A stretch of DNA of 64,000 nucleotides from DASQFQ01 sp963722815 (lineage in GTDB: Bacteria > Actinomycetota > Thermoleophilia > Solirubrobacterales > Solirubrobacteraceae): NCBI GenBank assembly GCA_963722815.1, contig CAVROM010000003.1:372001-436000 (forward strand), in the 5' to 3' direction. Both the position numbers and the translations under genes were made by a program. The notes under the pieces were generated by a model that saw only the letters and a program-made list of their open reading frames with translations, had not been told where the DNA came from and did not search any database. Shown piece by piece: positions 27,465-39,477 of the stretch; positions within the stretch are counted from its first letter, which is position 1, and the number at the start of each line of letters is the position of its first letter.

Positions 27465-28619
27465 CTACTTGCCCCCCAGGGACTTCAAGTACACGTCCCG
27501 ATCGGCGGTGTACACCACGAAGTTGCCGCGTGCGCTCGTCTCGACGTCGCTGAGGGCATTGGCGTGCACGAGGTCGTCGATGTTGCCCGAGTTGTTGTTG
27601 CGGTAGAAGAGCGTCGATCCGGACGAGTCGTGGTTGACGAACCAGACGAAGCCGGTCGCGGCCGCGAACGCCGTGAGGCCGCCGTTCTCGTTGTCGCCAC
27701 CGACGCTGCCCGCGCCGCGCTGGAACGCTGAGATGAGATCCGTCTTCTTCACGCCGCCCCTCGCGCCGAGGGTCCGTACGTAGACATCGCTGCCCGAGTT
27801 GTGGTCACGGCCGACCAGGTTCGCGCTCGTCTGGAAGCTCACGCCCCAGACGTGAGCGCCCGAGGTGAGCTTGGTGAGGTCGGAGACGGTCGGGTTGGCG
27901 CCCGCCGCCACCGTCGACGTGCGTCCCGCGCGCCGAAGCTTGACCTGCCCGCCCGAGACCCAGGTGACGCCCGTGCCGTCGAGCGCGAGGTCGATGTCGT
28001 GGCCGCTGCCGAGCGACTTCACGGAGCCACCCACCTTGGCGAGATAGACGCGCCCGCCGGCCTCGAAGCCGACGCTCCTGCAGCTCCCGTCGATCGAGGG
28101 GTTCGTCGCGGCGGCGCCGATCCCGCGTGAGACGAGCTTGGTGCGGCCGTGCGCCAGATCGCGCACGAAGATGTCGGAGGTCTTGTCGCGGTCCGCGCTG
28201 TTGAGGTTCGAGGCCTCGGACTGGAACGCGACGCAGTGCGGCGGCCGGTTGCCGTCACCCAGCAGGACACGACCGTCGAGCGAGGGGTTCGTCGACGGTC
28301 CGTTGGCCTGGCCGCCGCTGTCGGTGAGGCTTACACGGCGCAGCGTGCCGCCCGCGGCGCGAAAGCCGCTAGGGCGCTTGTAGACGAAGACGTCCGCAAC
28401 GCTGTTGCTGTCCCCTCCGACGAGGTTGCTGGCCTCGGAGTGGAACGCGGCCAGCCGGCCCTTGCGGTTGTCGCCGGACATCGTGCCGCCGCCTGACGGG
28501 CCGTTGGCCTGGCCGCTGGGTCCGACCGAGATCACGACGGGAGGAGGGCCGAGAGCGAGCGCCGTCGCGGGAACGGCGAGAAGGGCGAGGCCGCTGAGCG
28601 CGGCGGTGCGAAGAATCAT
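27465..28619 (-). CDS. Secreted beta-propeller-like protein (PD40/TolB-type repeats)
   Basis: This 384-residue protein has a clear signal peptide (MILRTAALSGLALLAVPATA, cleavage near ALA-LG). At least four repeats of a blade-like unit follow, with the pattern VAFxSEASNL, an Asp/Asn-rich turn and DVFVRDL; examples are AAFHSEASNLVGGDSN and VAFQSEASNLNSADRD. Such repeats build WD40-like propellers related to TolB and PD40 proteins. The Asp-rich turns could bind calcium. It stands alone, convergent with the 51-residue gene. An extracellular binding or structural role is inferred. Confidence 0.75.
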   Translation of the reverse strand: MILRTAALSGLALLAVPATALALGPPPVVISVGPSGQANGPSGGGTMSGDNRKGRLAAFHSEASNLVGGDSNSVADVFVYKRPSGFRAAGGTLRRVSLTDSGGQANGPSTNPSLDGRVLLGDGNRPPHCVAFQSEASNLNSADRDKTSDIFVRDLAHGRTKLVSRGIGAAATNPSIDGSCRSVGFEAGGRVYLAKVGGSVKSLGSGHDIDLALDGTGVTWVSGGQVKLRRAGRTSTVAAGANPTVSDLTKLTSGAHVWGVSFQTSANLVGRDHNSGSDVYVRTLGARGGVKKTDLISAFQRGAGSVGGDNENGGLTAFAAATGFVWFVNHDSSGSTLFYRNNNSGNIDDLVHANALSDVETSARGNFVVYTADRDVYLKSLGGK

Positions 28620-28678
28620 TGCGACACACTAATCGCGAGCGCAGCGCCTGGCCACCGTCTCCGGCGGGCTCCAGAACC

Positions 28679-28699
28679 TTGACACAACTGTGTTAGGGT
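28679..28699 (+). promoter_or_regulatory. Promoter element with dyad, candidate MerR operator
   Basis: TTGACA at 28679-28684 is a perfect -35 box. It runs into an inverted repeat, TGACACA-AC-TGTGTTA (28680-28695), with one mismatch. TAGGGT at 28694-28699 resembles the -10 proposed for the atp operon but is too close to serve this -35. Such a dyad just before a merR gene is the usual autoregulatory site. Confidence 0.45.
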
Positions 28700-28710
28700 T
28701 TGTCGTCTGG

Positions 28711-29078
28711 ATGGACGCCCTCACGATCAACGAGGCCGCGGAGACCACGGGCTGGTCGCCACGCATGCTGCGCTACGTCGAGCGCGTCGGGCTCGTGGAG
28801 CCCGCTCGCTCGGACGCCGGCTACCGCCTCTACGGTCCGGCCGAGCTGCAGCGCCTGCGCACCCTGCGCGAGCTGCTCGCCGAGCACGACATCGGGCTCT
28901 CCGACCTGGCCTTTGCGCTGCGGCTGCGCAGCGACGACCGCCTCCGCTCCGCCACGGACGACTGGTTCGAGGCGCAGGCCGAGCGCCCGGAGCACGTCCC
29001 CGTCCCCAATTGGCTGCGCTGGGAGCAGGAGAAACACCAGCGCCTGCTCTCCACAACGACACCCCTCACGGAGGTTGC

Positions 29079-29082
<4 letters not shown>
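28711..29082 (+). CDS. MerR-family transcriptional regulator
   Basis: The product has 123 residues. The N-terminal helix-turn-helix DALTINEAAETTGWSPRMLRYVERVGLVEP and the wing GYRLYGPAELQRL are classical MerR. The dimerisation helix follows and the C-terminal region is short, without the cysteine pattern of metal sensors. A regulator overlapping ahcY by ATGA suggests it controls the S-adenosylhomocysteine genes. The inducer is unknown. ATG 28711 was preferred to the upstream in-frame start at 28690, which would lie inside the promoter dyad. Confidence 0.85.
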
Positions 29083-30503
<1,421 letters not shown>

Positions 30504-30507
30504 ATGC

Positions 30508-30562
30508 GTCGCCCGGAAGGCGACCCCCGGCATCAGACCTGCGGCACGGATGCCCGCAGGGG
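30508..30562 (+). promoter_or_regulatory. Alternative RNA hairpins masking the ribosome-binding site of the second SAH-hydrolase gene
   Basis: In the 66-base linker, hairpin 1 is GTCGCC (30508-30513) with GGCGAC (30519-30524). Two mutually exclusive stems follow. One is GGCATC (30529-30534) with GATGCC (30549-30554). The other is CCTGCGG (30538-30544) with CCGCAGG (30554-30560). The second stem covers part of the Shine-Dalgarno AGGGG (30558-30562), which is 7 bases before GTG 30570; the first leaves it open. This is the geometry of a translational switch. A strict H-type pseudoknot is unlikely because no loop remains between 30553 and 30554. Confidence 0.45.
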
Positions 30563-30569
30563 CTAACTA

Positions 30570-31787
30570 GTGGCATCTGCCGCCGGTCTCGCCCGTATCG
30601 AGTGGGCCGACGCGCAGATGCCGGTGCTGCGCTCGATCCGCGAGCGGTTCGCCTCAGAGCGACCGCTCGCGGGTGTGCGCGTGGCCGCCTGTCTCCACAT
30701 CACGGCGGAGACGGCGAATCTGGTCAGGACGCTGGTCGCGGGCGGGGCGGAGGCGGCGCTGACCGCCGCGAACCCGTTGTCCACGCAGGACGACGTGGTC
30801 GCCGCCCTGGGTGGCGACGCCGACGTGCGAGGGCGGCGGGGCGAGGACGTCGACGCCTACGTCGCCAACGTGCTCGCGCTGGTCGAGGGCCGGCCGCAGG
30901 TCACCCTGGACGACGGCGCCGACCTCCTGAGCGTCATCCACGATCGCCACCCGGACCGGCTGCCCGACATGCTCGGCGGCACCGAGGAGACGACCACCGG
31001 GCTTCTGCGCCTGCGCGCGCTCGAGGCCGAGGGACGGCTCGGCTGCCCGGTGCTGGCGGTCAACGAGGCCGGCACCGAGCGGCTGTTCAACGACCACTAC
31101 GGCACCGGCCAGTCGACGCTCGACGGCATCCTGCGGGCGACGAACCTGCTCGTCGCCGGCAAGACGTTCGTGGTGCTCGGCTACGGCTGGACCGGCAAGG
31201 GCATCGCGCTGCGGGCCCGCGGCGCGGGCGCGCAGGTGATCATCTGCGAGGTCGACCCGATGCGGGCTCTGGAAGCCCGGATGGAGGGCTTCGAGGTCAT
31301 GCCCGCGGTCGTCGCGGCCGAGCGCGGCGACGTGTTCGTGACCGTCACCGGCTCCCGCGGCGTCCTCGGCGCGCGCCACTTCGAGCGCATGAAGGACGGC
31401 GCCGTGCTCGCCAACGCGGGGCACTTCGACATCGAGATCGACCTCGAGGCGCTGGGGGCGGCGGCCGACGGCGCGCCGCGCCAGGTGCTCCCGATGGTCG
31501 AGCAGTACGCGGTCGGCGACCGCAAGCTGAACGTGCTGGCGAGCGGGCGCGTGGTCAACCTCGCCGCCGGCCAGGGGCATCCCGCGGCGGTCATGGACAT
31601 GTCGTTTGCCAACCAGGCGCTCGCCGTCGAGCACCTCGTGCGCCACCCGGGCGAGCTCGCCGCCGGCGTGCATCCGGTGCCCGAGGCGGTCGACCGCGAG
31701 GTCGCGCGTCTCAAGCTCGAGTCGCTCGGCGTGGAAATCGACGTGCTCACCCCCGAGCAGCGGGATTACCTGCGCTCCTGGAGCTAG
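30570..31787 (+). CDS. S-adenosylhomocysteinase homologue lacking catalytic Lys and Asp
   Basis: This 405-residue protein is of the shorter archaeal/Thermotoga-type SAH hydrolase branch: LHITAETANLVRTL, NPLSTQDDVVAAL, LDDGAD, GGTEETTTGLLRL, GYGWTGKG for NAD, ANAGHFDIEIDL and GHPAAVMDMSFANQ. In the segment aligned to the catalytic SVTKSKFDN of ahcY it reads AGTERLFND. The catalytic lysine is Glu170, the aspartate is Asn174 and the next Asn is Asp175. The other substrate and NAD residues remain. It may be a changed-specificity enzyme, a regulatory pseudoenzyme, or act on a related nucleoside-homocysteine. It is downstream of ahcY and probably co-transcribed. Confidence 0.85.
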   Translation: MASAAGLARIEWADAQMPVLRSIRERFASERPLAGVRVAACLHITAETANLVRTLVAGGAEAALTAANPLSTQDDVVAALGGDADVRGRRGEDVDAYVANVLALVEGRPQVTLDDGADLLSVIHDRHPDRLPDMLGGTEETTTGLLRLRALEAEGRLGCPVLAVNEAGTERLFNDHYGTGQSTLDGILRATNLLVAGKTFVVLGYGWTGKGIALRARGAGAQVIICEVDPMRALEARMEGFEVMPAVVAAERGDVFVTVTGSRGVLGARHFERMKDGAVLANAGHFDIEIDLEALGAAADGAPRQVLPMVEQYAVGDRKLNVLASGRVVNLAAGQGHPAAVMDMSFANQALAVEHLVRHPGELAAGVHPVPEAVDREVARLKLESLGVEIDVLTPEQRDYLRSWS

Positions 31788-31840
31788 AAGTTGGTGCGGG
31801 AGCCGAGTAAGGTTCCCTGAGTGCTGAGGAAATCAGAGCA

Positions 31841-32347
31841 ATGAGGTTCGTCCGGGCCGAGTCGCGCGATGACGTGCTCTCGGAGGTGGCCGAGGAGCTG
31901 CGGCTCAGCGGCGTCACCCACGACATCGCCGATCAGGTGGTGGCCGACTATCTCGGCCTCAACCGGACGGACACCCGCTGCCTCGACATCATCGAGCGGC
32001 TCGACGGCGTCAGCGCCGGGCGGCTGGCGAGCGAGGCGGGGCTCAGCACCGGCGCGGTGACGACCGTGCTCGACCGGCTCGAGCGCGCGGGCTACGCGTG
32101 CCGGGTCCAGGATCCGGGCGACCGACGGCGGGTTCTGGTCGAGCTCACGCCCGCCGCGCGGCGCGAGCTGCAGGACCTCTACGCGCCGCTCGCCGACGCC
32201 ACCATGCGACAACTCGAGGGGTACACGACCGACGAGGTCGGCCTCGTACGCGACTTCATGCGCGACAACCGGCGCCTCAACGAGGCCCACGCGGAGCGTG
32301 TGCGCGTACGCCGGAGGTTCGGTCAGGAGGGCGAGGCGGCCTCGTAG
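31841..32347 (+). CDS. MarR-family transcriptional regulator
   Basis: The product has 168 residues with a winged helix-turn-helix: LNRTDTRCLDIIERLDGVSAGRLASEAGLSTGAVTTVLDRLERAGYACR, then the wing DPGDRRRVLVELT. Flanking helices form the dimer interface. Charged residues continue to the end. It starts 53 bases after the SAH-hydrolase homologue. Its 3' end overlaps the convergent CtaG gene by 25 bases. A target cannot be deduced; the immediate neighbours do not form an obvious efflux or catabolic unit. Confidence 0.9.
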   Translation: MRFVRAESRDDVLSEVAEELRLSGVTHDIADQVVADYLGLNRTDTRCLDIIERLDGVSAGRLASEAGLSTGAVTTVLDRLERAGYACRVQDPGDRRRVLVELTPAARRELQDLYAPLADATMRQLEGYTTDEVGLVRDFMRDNRRLNEAHAERVRVRRRFGQEGEAAS

Positions 32348-33135
32348 CGCTCGGCCCGCTCGTCCTCCCGATCGGCTTCCGAGAGCATGCGCACGAACAG
32401 GTAGGCGAGCGCGATCCCCATCACGACCGACTGCTCGAGGGCCATGATCAGGCCCGCGACGTGGAGGTCGTCGAGCCGGCTGAGCCCGAGGTGGGTGACG
32501 TCGGGGTAGGCCTTGTAGATGTCGTTCGGGGCGAAGGCCAGGACGATGCCGAGCAGCCCGACGGCGATCTTGGTCGTCCCCATGTAGAGGACCGGGCCCA
32601 TGCCGCCGAGCCGGAGGCGCGAGCGGATCGGTGACAGCAGGTGCCACCAGTAGAGGAGCCCGGCGGCCGCGAAGGTGAGGTGCTCGAGGACATGGACGCC
32701 GCTGTGCTCGAGCGCGGCGTCGTACATGTAGGGCACGTGCCAGAGCCACATCGCGCCGACGTAGGCGACGACGCCGAACGCCGGGTGCCCGAACGGCCCG
32801 GCCTTGCGCTCGAGCCAGTGGATTCGCCGGGTGAGGGGCCGGAGGAGATGCTTGGTCAGCGCGAGCGTGAGCAGGATCGGAGCGAGGTCGGCGATCAGCA
32901 GGTGCTGGACCATGTGGAAGCTCGCCATCTGCTCGCCGAGCACGTCGAGCGGTGAGACGAGCGCCACGAACAGGCACGTGATGCCACCCGCCCACGCGAC
33001 GGCCCGCCACGTGCCGGCGGCCCTCGCGCCGCCCTCGCGCCGGCTCGTCCGCCAGCGCAGGCCGTAGATCACGGCGTAGCCGGCCAGGGCGATCAGGACG
33101 CCGGGCGCAAAGGTCCACGAAGTGTCGAGAGACAC
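32323..33135 (-). CDS. CtaG-type (caa3) cytochrome c oxidase assembly membrane protein
   Basis: This membrane protein has about 270 residues and seven predicted helices. The HMVQHLLIADLAPILLTL and HVPYMYDAALEHSGVHVLEHL segments, rich in histidines next to helices, are characteristic of the Caa3-type CtaG family involved in copper delivery to oxidase. GTG 33135 (VSLDTSWTFAPGVL) was chosen because the longer frame would overlap the divergent comF start. No oxidase genes are in the window, so the role is inferred from family only. Confidence 0.82.
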   Translation of the reverse strand: MSLDTSWTFAPGVLIALAGYAVIYGLRWRTSRREGGARAAGTWRAVAWAGGITCLFVALVSPLDVLGEQMASFHMVQHLLIADLAPILLTLALTKHLLRPLTRRIHWLERKAGPFGHPAFGVVAYVGAMWLWHVPYMYDAALEHSGVHVLEHLTFAAAGLLYWWHLLSPIRSRLRLGGMGPVLYMGTTKIAVGLLGIVLAFAPNDIYKAYPDVTHLGLSRLDDLHVAGLIMALEQSVVMGIALAYLFVRMLSEADREDERAERYEAASPS

Positions 33136-33184
33136 GGCACACGATTGTGACGTCCGCGTGTTGTTTCGTTGCACGAGCGGCGAG

Positions 33185-33937
33185 ATGGTTCCCCGCGTGT
33201 CTTTCATCCGACCATCCGCCGGCCCTCCGGGCTCGGCCGCGGCGCTGCGGGCCGTGGTGGGTCTGCTGGCGCCACCGTCGTGCGCCGCGTGCCGCGCTCC
33301 GCTGGGGGAGGGGATGGTGTGCGGCGCCTGCCTCCGCCGGATGCCCTGGCTGCGTGGCCACCGCTGCCCCCGCTGCGCGCTTCCCCGCCACCGCGCGGGC
33401 TGCCCGGCGGCGACGTCCGCCTTCGACCGCGCGTGGGCGCCGCTGGCCTACGACGGGCCGGCGCGCGACCTCGTCCGCGCCCTGAAGTTCCACGGCGCGC
33501 TGCCCGTCGCGGGCGTGATGGCCGCGCACCTCGCCGCCAACCTCCCGCTCGACCTCCGCACCGGGCCGGAGGGTCCCGATGGGCATCCTCCGCCCGGGGT
33601 GGCGGTGGTGGCCGTCCCTCCCCACAAGGGCCGGCTCCGGCGCCGGGGGTTCGACCCCGCTGCCCTCCTCGCGGCGGGCCTCGCCACGCGCGCCGGGCTG
33701 CCCCTCTCGCCCTGCCTGAGGCGGACGGATCGGGGGCGGCGGCAGGTCGGGGCGGGGCGGAGCACGCGCCGGAGCTCCGGGCGGTTCGCGGCGGTCGCCA
33801 CCGCGCCGCCGCCGCGCGCGGCGGTGCTCGTCGACGACGTCCACACCACCGGCGCGACGCTCGACGTCTGCGCCCGCGCGCTGAAGGCGGAAGGTGCGGA
33901 ATGGGTGGGGGCCATTACCTATGTGAGAACGCTGTGA
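33185..33937 (+). CDS. ComF-family phosphoribosyltransferase-like protein
   Basis: The product has 250 residues. The N-terminal part has CxxC-type pairs typical of ComF zinc fingers (CAACRAPLGEGMVCGACLRR and CPRCALPRHRAGC). The C-terminal phosphoribosyltransferase domain carries AVLVDDVHTTGATLDVCARAL, the PRPP-binding motif. ComF proteins are linked to DNA uptake in competent bacteria, but many actinobacterial versions are of unknown role. The order comF, hpf, secA is widely conserved. Confidence 0.87.
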   Translation: MVPRVSFIRPSAGPPGSAAALRAVVGLLAPPSCAACRAPLGEGMVCGACLRRMPWLRGHRCPRCALPRHRAGCPAATSAFDRAWAPLAYDGPARDLVRALKFHGALPVAGVMAAHLAANLPLDLRTGPEGPDGHPPPGVAVVAVPPHKGRLRRRGFDPAALLAAGLATRAGLPLSPCLRRTDRGRRQVGAGRSTRRSSGRFAAVATAPPPRAAVLVDDVHTTGATLDVCARALKAEGAEWVGAITYVRTL

Positions 33938-33991
33938 AGGCCTGTAATGTCCGGCGGGAGGCCAACCGCCGGCACATACGAGAGGAGTCCC

Positions 33992-34366
33992 ATGCGGATC
34001 GAGGTCAAGGGACGCAACCTTCCGGTCAACGAGGACCTGCGCGAGCACGTCGCGAAGCGATTCCAGAAGATCGCCAAGCAGGTATCCGACCTGGCCGTGC
34101 TCGAGATCGAGGTGAGCAAGGAGCGCAACCCCGCGAACCCCGAGAACATGGTGGCCGAGGCGACGCTGCACCTGAAGGGCGTCACCCTGCGGGCGAAGGA
34201 CGCGTCGCGGGACCTCAACCACTCGGTCAACCTGGTCGCCGAGGAGCTCGGCCGCCAGGTCAAGCGCCACCGCGACAAGCGCCGCAAGCGCCGGGAGCAG
34301 CGCGCCGCCGCGGCCTCGCCGCAGCTGCCGCCGGACGCTGCGGGCGGCCAGCTGCCGGCCGTGTAG
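33992..34366 (+). CDS. hpf: Ribosome hibernation factor (HPF/RaiA family)
   Basis: This is a 124-residue S30AE-domain protein that binds the ribosomal decoding region and stops translation in stationary phase. MRIEVKGRNLPVNEDLREHV starts the domain, with KRFQKIAKQV and a basic C-terminal helix (RQVKRHRDKRRKRREQR). The protein is short, lacking the extra C-terminal dimerisation domain of long HPF, so it should act as the short YfiA/HPF type. A strong AGAGGAG precedes ATG 33992. It sits just upstream of secA. Confidence 0.9.
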   Translation: MRIEVKGRNLPVNEDLREHVAKRFQKIAKQVSDLAVLEIEVSKERNPANPENMVAEATLHLKGVTLRAKDASRDLNHSVNLVAEELGRQVKRHRDKRRKRREQRAAAASPQLPPDAAGGQLPAV

Positions 34367-34398
34367 CCCGGGGGCGGCGGGCCCCTACACTGGAAGTC

Positions 34399-37225
<2,827 letters not shown>

Positions 37226-37229
37226 CCTT

Positions 37230-37257
37230 CCGCTAGGCAGCAAGCTGCCTGGCTTGG
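37230..37257. repeat. Dispersed palindromic element, copy 5 (reverse orientation)
   Basis: AGGCAGCAAGCTGCCT at 37235-37250 is the exact reverse complement of the common core, and the whole 28 bases match the other copies in reverse. It follows the secA stop. The downstream gene runs in the same direction, so this copy is the only one not between convergent genes. Confidence 0.85.
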
Positions 37258-37284
37258 CGGCCCGCGCGCCGGTAGGCTCGCCGC

Positions 37285-39465
37285 GTGGCGAGCACGGCCT
37301 TCCGCACCTGTCCGTTCTGTGAGGCCACCTGCGGACTCGACCTGACCTTCGAGGGCGACGAGCTCGTCAAGGTCCGCGGCGACGAGGACGACGTCTTCTC
37401 CCACGGCTTCCTGTGCCCGAAGGGCGTCGCGATCAAGGCGCTGCACGAGGACCCCGATCGCCTGCGCACGCCGATGCTCAAGCAGCCCGACGGCTCGTTC
37501 GCACCCGCGACGTGGGACGAGGCGTTCGCGCGCATCGACGAGCGCCTGCCGCCGCTGCTCGACGGGCACGGGCGCGACAGCGCCGCGATCTACATCGGCA
37601 ACCCGGCCGTCCACGGCATGGCGGCGCTGCTCTACGGCCGCGTGCTGACCAAGGCGCTCGGCACCCGCAACGTCTACACCGCGAGCACGGTCGACCAGCG
37701 CCCGAAGGAGATCGCCTCGGCGCTGATGTTCGGCGGCTCGCTGACGATCGCGGTGCCGGACGTCGACCGCACCGACCACCTGCTGATCCTCGGCGCCAAC
37801 CCGCTCGCCTCCAACGGCAGCCTGCTCACGGCCCCCGACATGCGCGGGCGGCTGCGCGCGATCCAGGAGCGCGGCGGCAAGGTCGTCGTGGTCGACCCGC
37901 GGCGCTCGCGCACCGCCGAGGTCGCCGACGAGCACCACTTCATCCGCCCCGGCACCGACGCGCACCTGCTGTTCGCGCTCGTGCACGTGATCCTCGACGA
38001 GGGGCTGGCGCGGCCGGGCCGGCTGGCCGAGCTGAGCGACGGCTTCGACGCGCTCGAGCCGCTCGCGCGCGACTTCACGCCCGAGGCCGCCGCCGCGGCG
38101 ACCGGCATCGAGCCCGACGCGATCCGCGGCATGGCCCGCGACCTGGCGGCCGCCGAGCGCGCCGCCGTCTACGGCCGCATCGGCACCACGACGCAGGAGT
38201 TCGGCACGCTCGCCTCCTGGCTCGTCGACGTGCTCAACGTCATCACCGGCAACCTCGACCGCGAGGGCGGCGTGATGTTCCCGCGCGCTGCCGCCGGCGC
38301 CCGCAACACGCAGGGCGAGCCGGGCCGCGGGCGCGGCGTGAAGATCGGGCGCTGGACGTCGCGTGTGCGCGGCCTGCCGGAGAGCCTCGGCGAGCTGCCG
38401 GTCGCCTGCCTGGCCGAGGAGATCGAGACGCCCGGCGACGGCCAGGTTCGCGCGCTGATCACGCTGGCCGGCAACCCCGCGCGCTCGACGCCGAACTCGG
38501 GCCGGCTGGAGGCGGCGCTCGAGTCGCTCGAGTTCTTCGTCGCGTTCGACCTCTACCTCAACGAGACGACGCGCCACGCCGACGTCATCCTGCCGCCGCC
38601 GTCGCCGCTCCAGCGCTCGCACTACGACCTCGCCTTCTACCAGCTGTCGGCGCGCAACATCGCGAACTACTCGCCGGCCGTGCTCCCGCTCGAGCCCGGC
38701 CAGCCGGACGAGTGGCGGGCGCTGCTGCGGCTGGCCGGCGTGGTCGCGGGCCAGGGGCCGGCCGTCGACATCGACGCCTTCGACCGCATGGTCGCGCTCG
38801 AGGTCGTCCGCCGCGAGGTCCCCGATCCCGAGGCCTTCCTGGCCGAGCTCGAGCCGCGGGTCGGGCCCGAGCGCATCCTCGACGCGATGCTCCGCGTCGG
38901 GCCGTACTCGCTCACGCTCGCCGACCTCGAGGCCTCCCCGCACGGCATCGACCTCGGCCCGCTCGAGCCGCGCCTCCCGGAGATCCTGCGCACGCCCAGC
39001 GGCAAGGTCGAGCTGGCGCCGCCGGAGATCGTCGCCGACGTCGAGCGCCTGCGCGGCGCGCTCTCGCGCCGCGCCAACGGCGGGATGGTGCTCGTCGGCC
39101 GCCGCCAGCTGCGCTCCAACAACTCGTGGATGCACAACCTCGGCCTGCTCGTGCGCGGCAAGGAGCAGTGCACGCTGCACGTCCACCCCGACGACGCGGA
39201 GCGGCTCGGCCTGACCGACGGCGAGCCCGCACGGGTGAGCGGCCGCACCGGCGAGGTCGCGGTGCCGGTCGAGGTGACCGATGCGGTGATGCGCGGCGTG
39301 GTCTCGATGCCGCACGGGTGGGGTCATGACGCGACCGGCAGCGCGATGACCACCGCCGCCGCCCACGCGGGGACGAACACGAACGTGCTCTCCGACGAGC
39401 TCGTGCTCGACGCCGTGAGCGGCAACGCGGTCTTCAACGGCATCCCGGTCGAGGTCAGCCGCTAG
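37285..39465 (+). CDS. Molybdopterin-dependent oxidoreductase (formate dehydrogenase-like catalytic subunit)
   Basis: This 726-residue protein of the DMSO-reductase/FdhF superfamily starts at GTG 37285. An N-terminal 4Fe-4S site is formed by Cys9, Cys12, Cys16 and the cysteine in FLCPKG. Then come molybdopterin-binding segments (IYIGNPAVHGMAALLYGR, ILGANPLASNG, VVDPRRSRTAEVADEHHFIRPGTD) and the C-terminal MopB domain (LHVHPDDAERLGLTDGEPA). At the metal-ligand position (NVYTASTVDQRP) there is Asp137 where formate dehydrogenase has Cys or Sec. It has no Tat signal, so it acts in the cytoplasm. Substrate unknown. It probably starts a transcript shared with prfB. Confidence 0.85.
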   Translation: MASTAFRTCPFCEATCGLDLTFEGDELVKVRGDEDDVFSHGFLCPKGVAIKALHEDPDRLRTPMLKQPDGSFAPATWDEAFARIDERLPPLLDGHGRDSAAIYIGNPAVHGMAALLYGRVLTKALGTRNVYTASTVDQRPKEIASALMFGGSLTIAVPDVDRTDHLLILGANPLASNGSLLTAPDMRGRLRAIQERGGKVVVVDPRRSRTAEVADEHHFIRPGTDAHLLFALVHVILDEGLARPGRLAELSDGFDALEPLARDFTPEAAAAATGIEPDAIRGMARDLAAAERAAVYGRIGTTTQEFGTLASWLVDVLNVITGNLDREGGVMFPRAAAGARNTQGEPGRGRGVKIGRWTSRVRGLPESLGELPVACLAEEIETPGDGQVRALITLAGNPARSTPNSGRLEAALESLEFFVAFDLYLNETTRHADVILPPPSPLQRSHYDLAFYQLSARNIANYSPAVLPLEPGQPDEWRALLRLAGVVAGQGPAVDIDAFDRMVALEVVRREVPDPEAFLAELEPRVGPERILDAMLRVGPYSLTLADLEASPHGIDLGPLEPRLPEILRTPSGKVELAPPEIVADVERLRGALSRRANGGMVLVGRRQLRSNNSWMHNLGLLVRGKEQCTLHVHPDDAERLGLTDGEPARVSGRTGEVAVPVEVTDAVMRGVVSMPHGWGHDATGSAMTTAAAHAGTNTNVLSDELVLDAVSGNAVFNGIPVEVSR

Positions 39466-39477
39466 ATTCATCTGGCC

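Noticed and set aside
30508..30562. H-type pseudoknot like SAM-II or SAM/SAH riboswitches
   Set aside because: The two stems interleave, but no bases remain to form the loop crossing the first stem, so alternative hairpins are the more realistic reading. The consensus of those classes is not seen.
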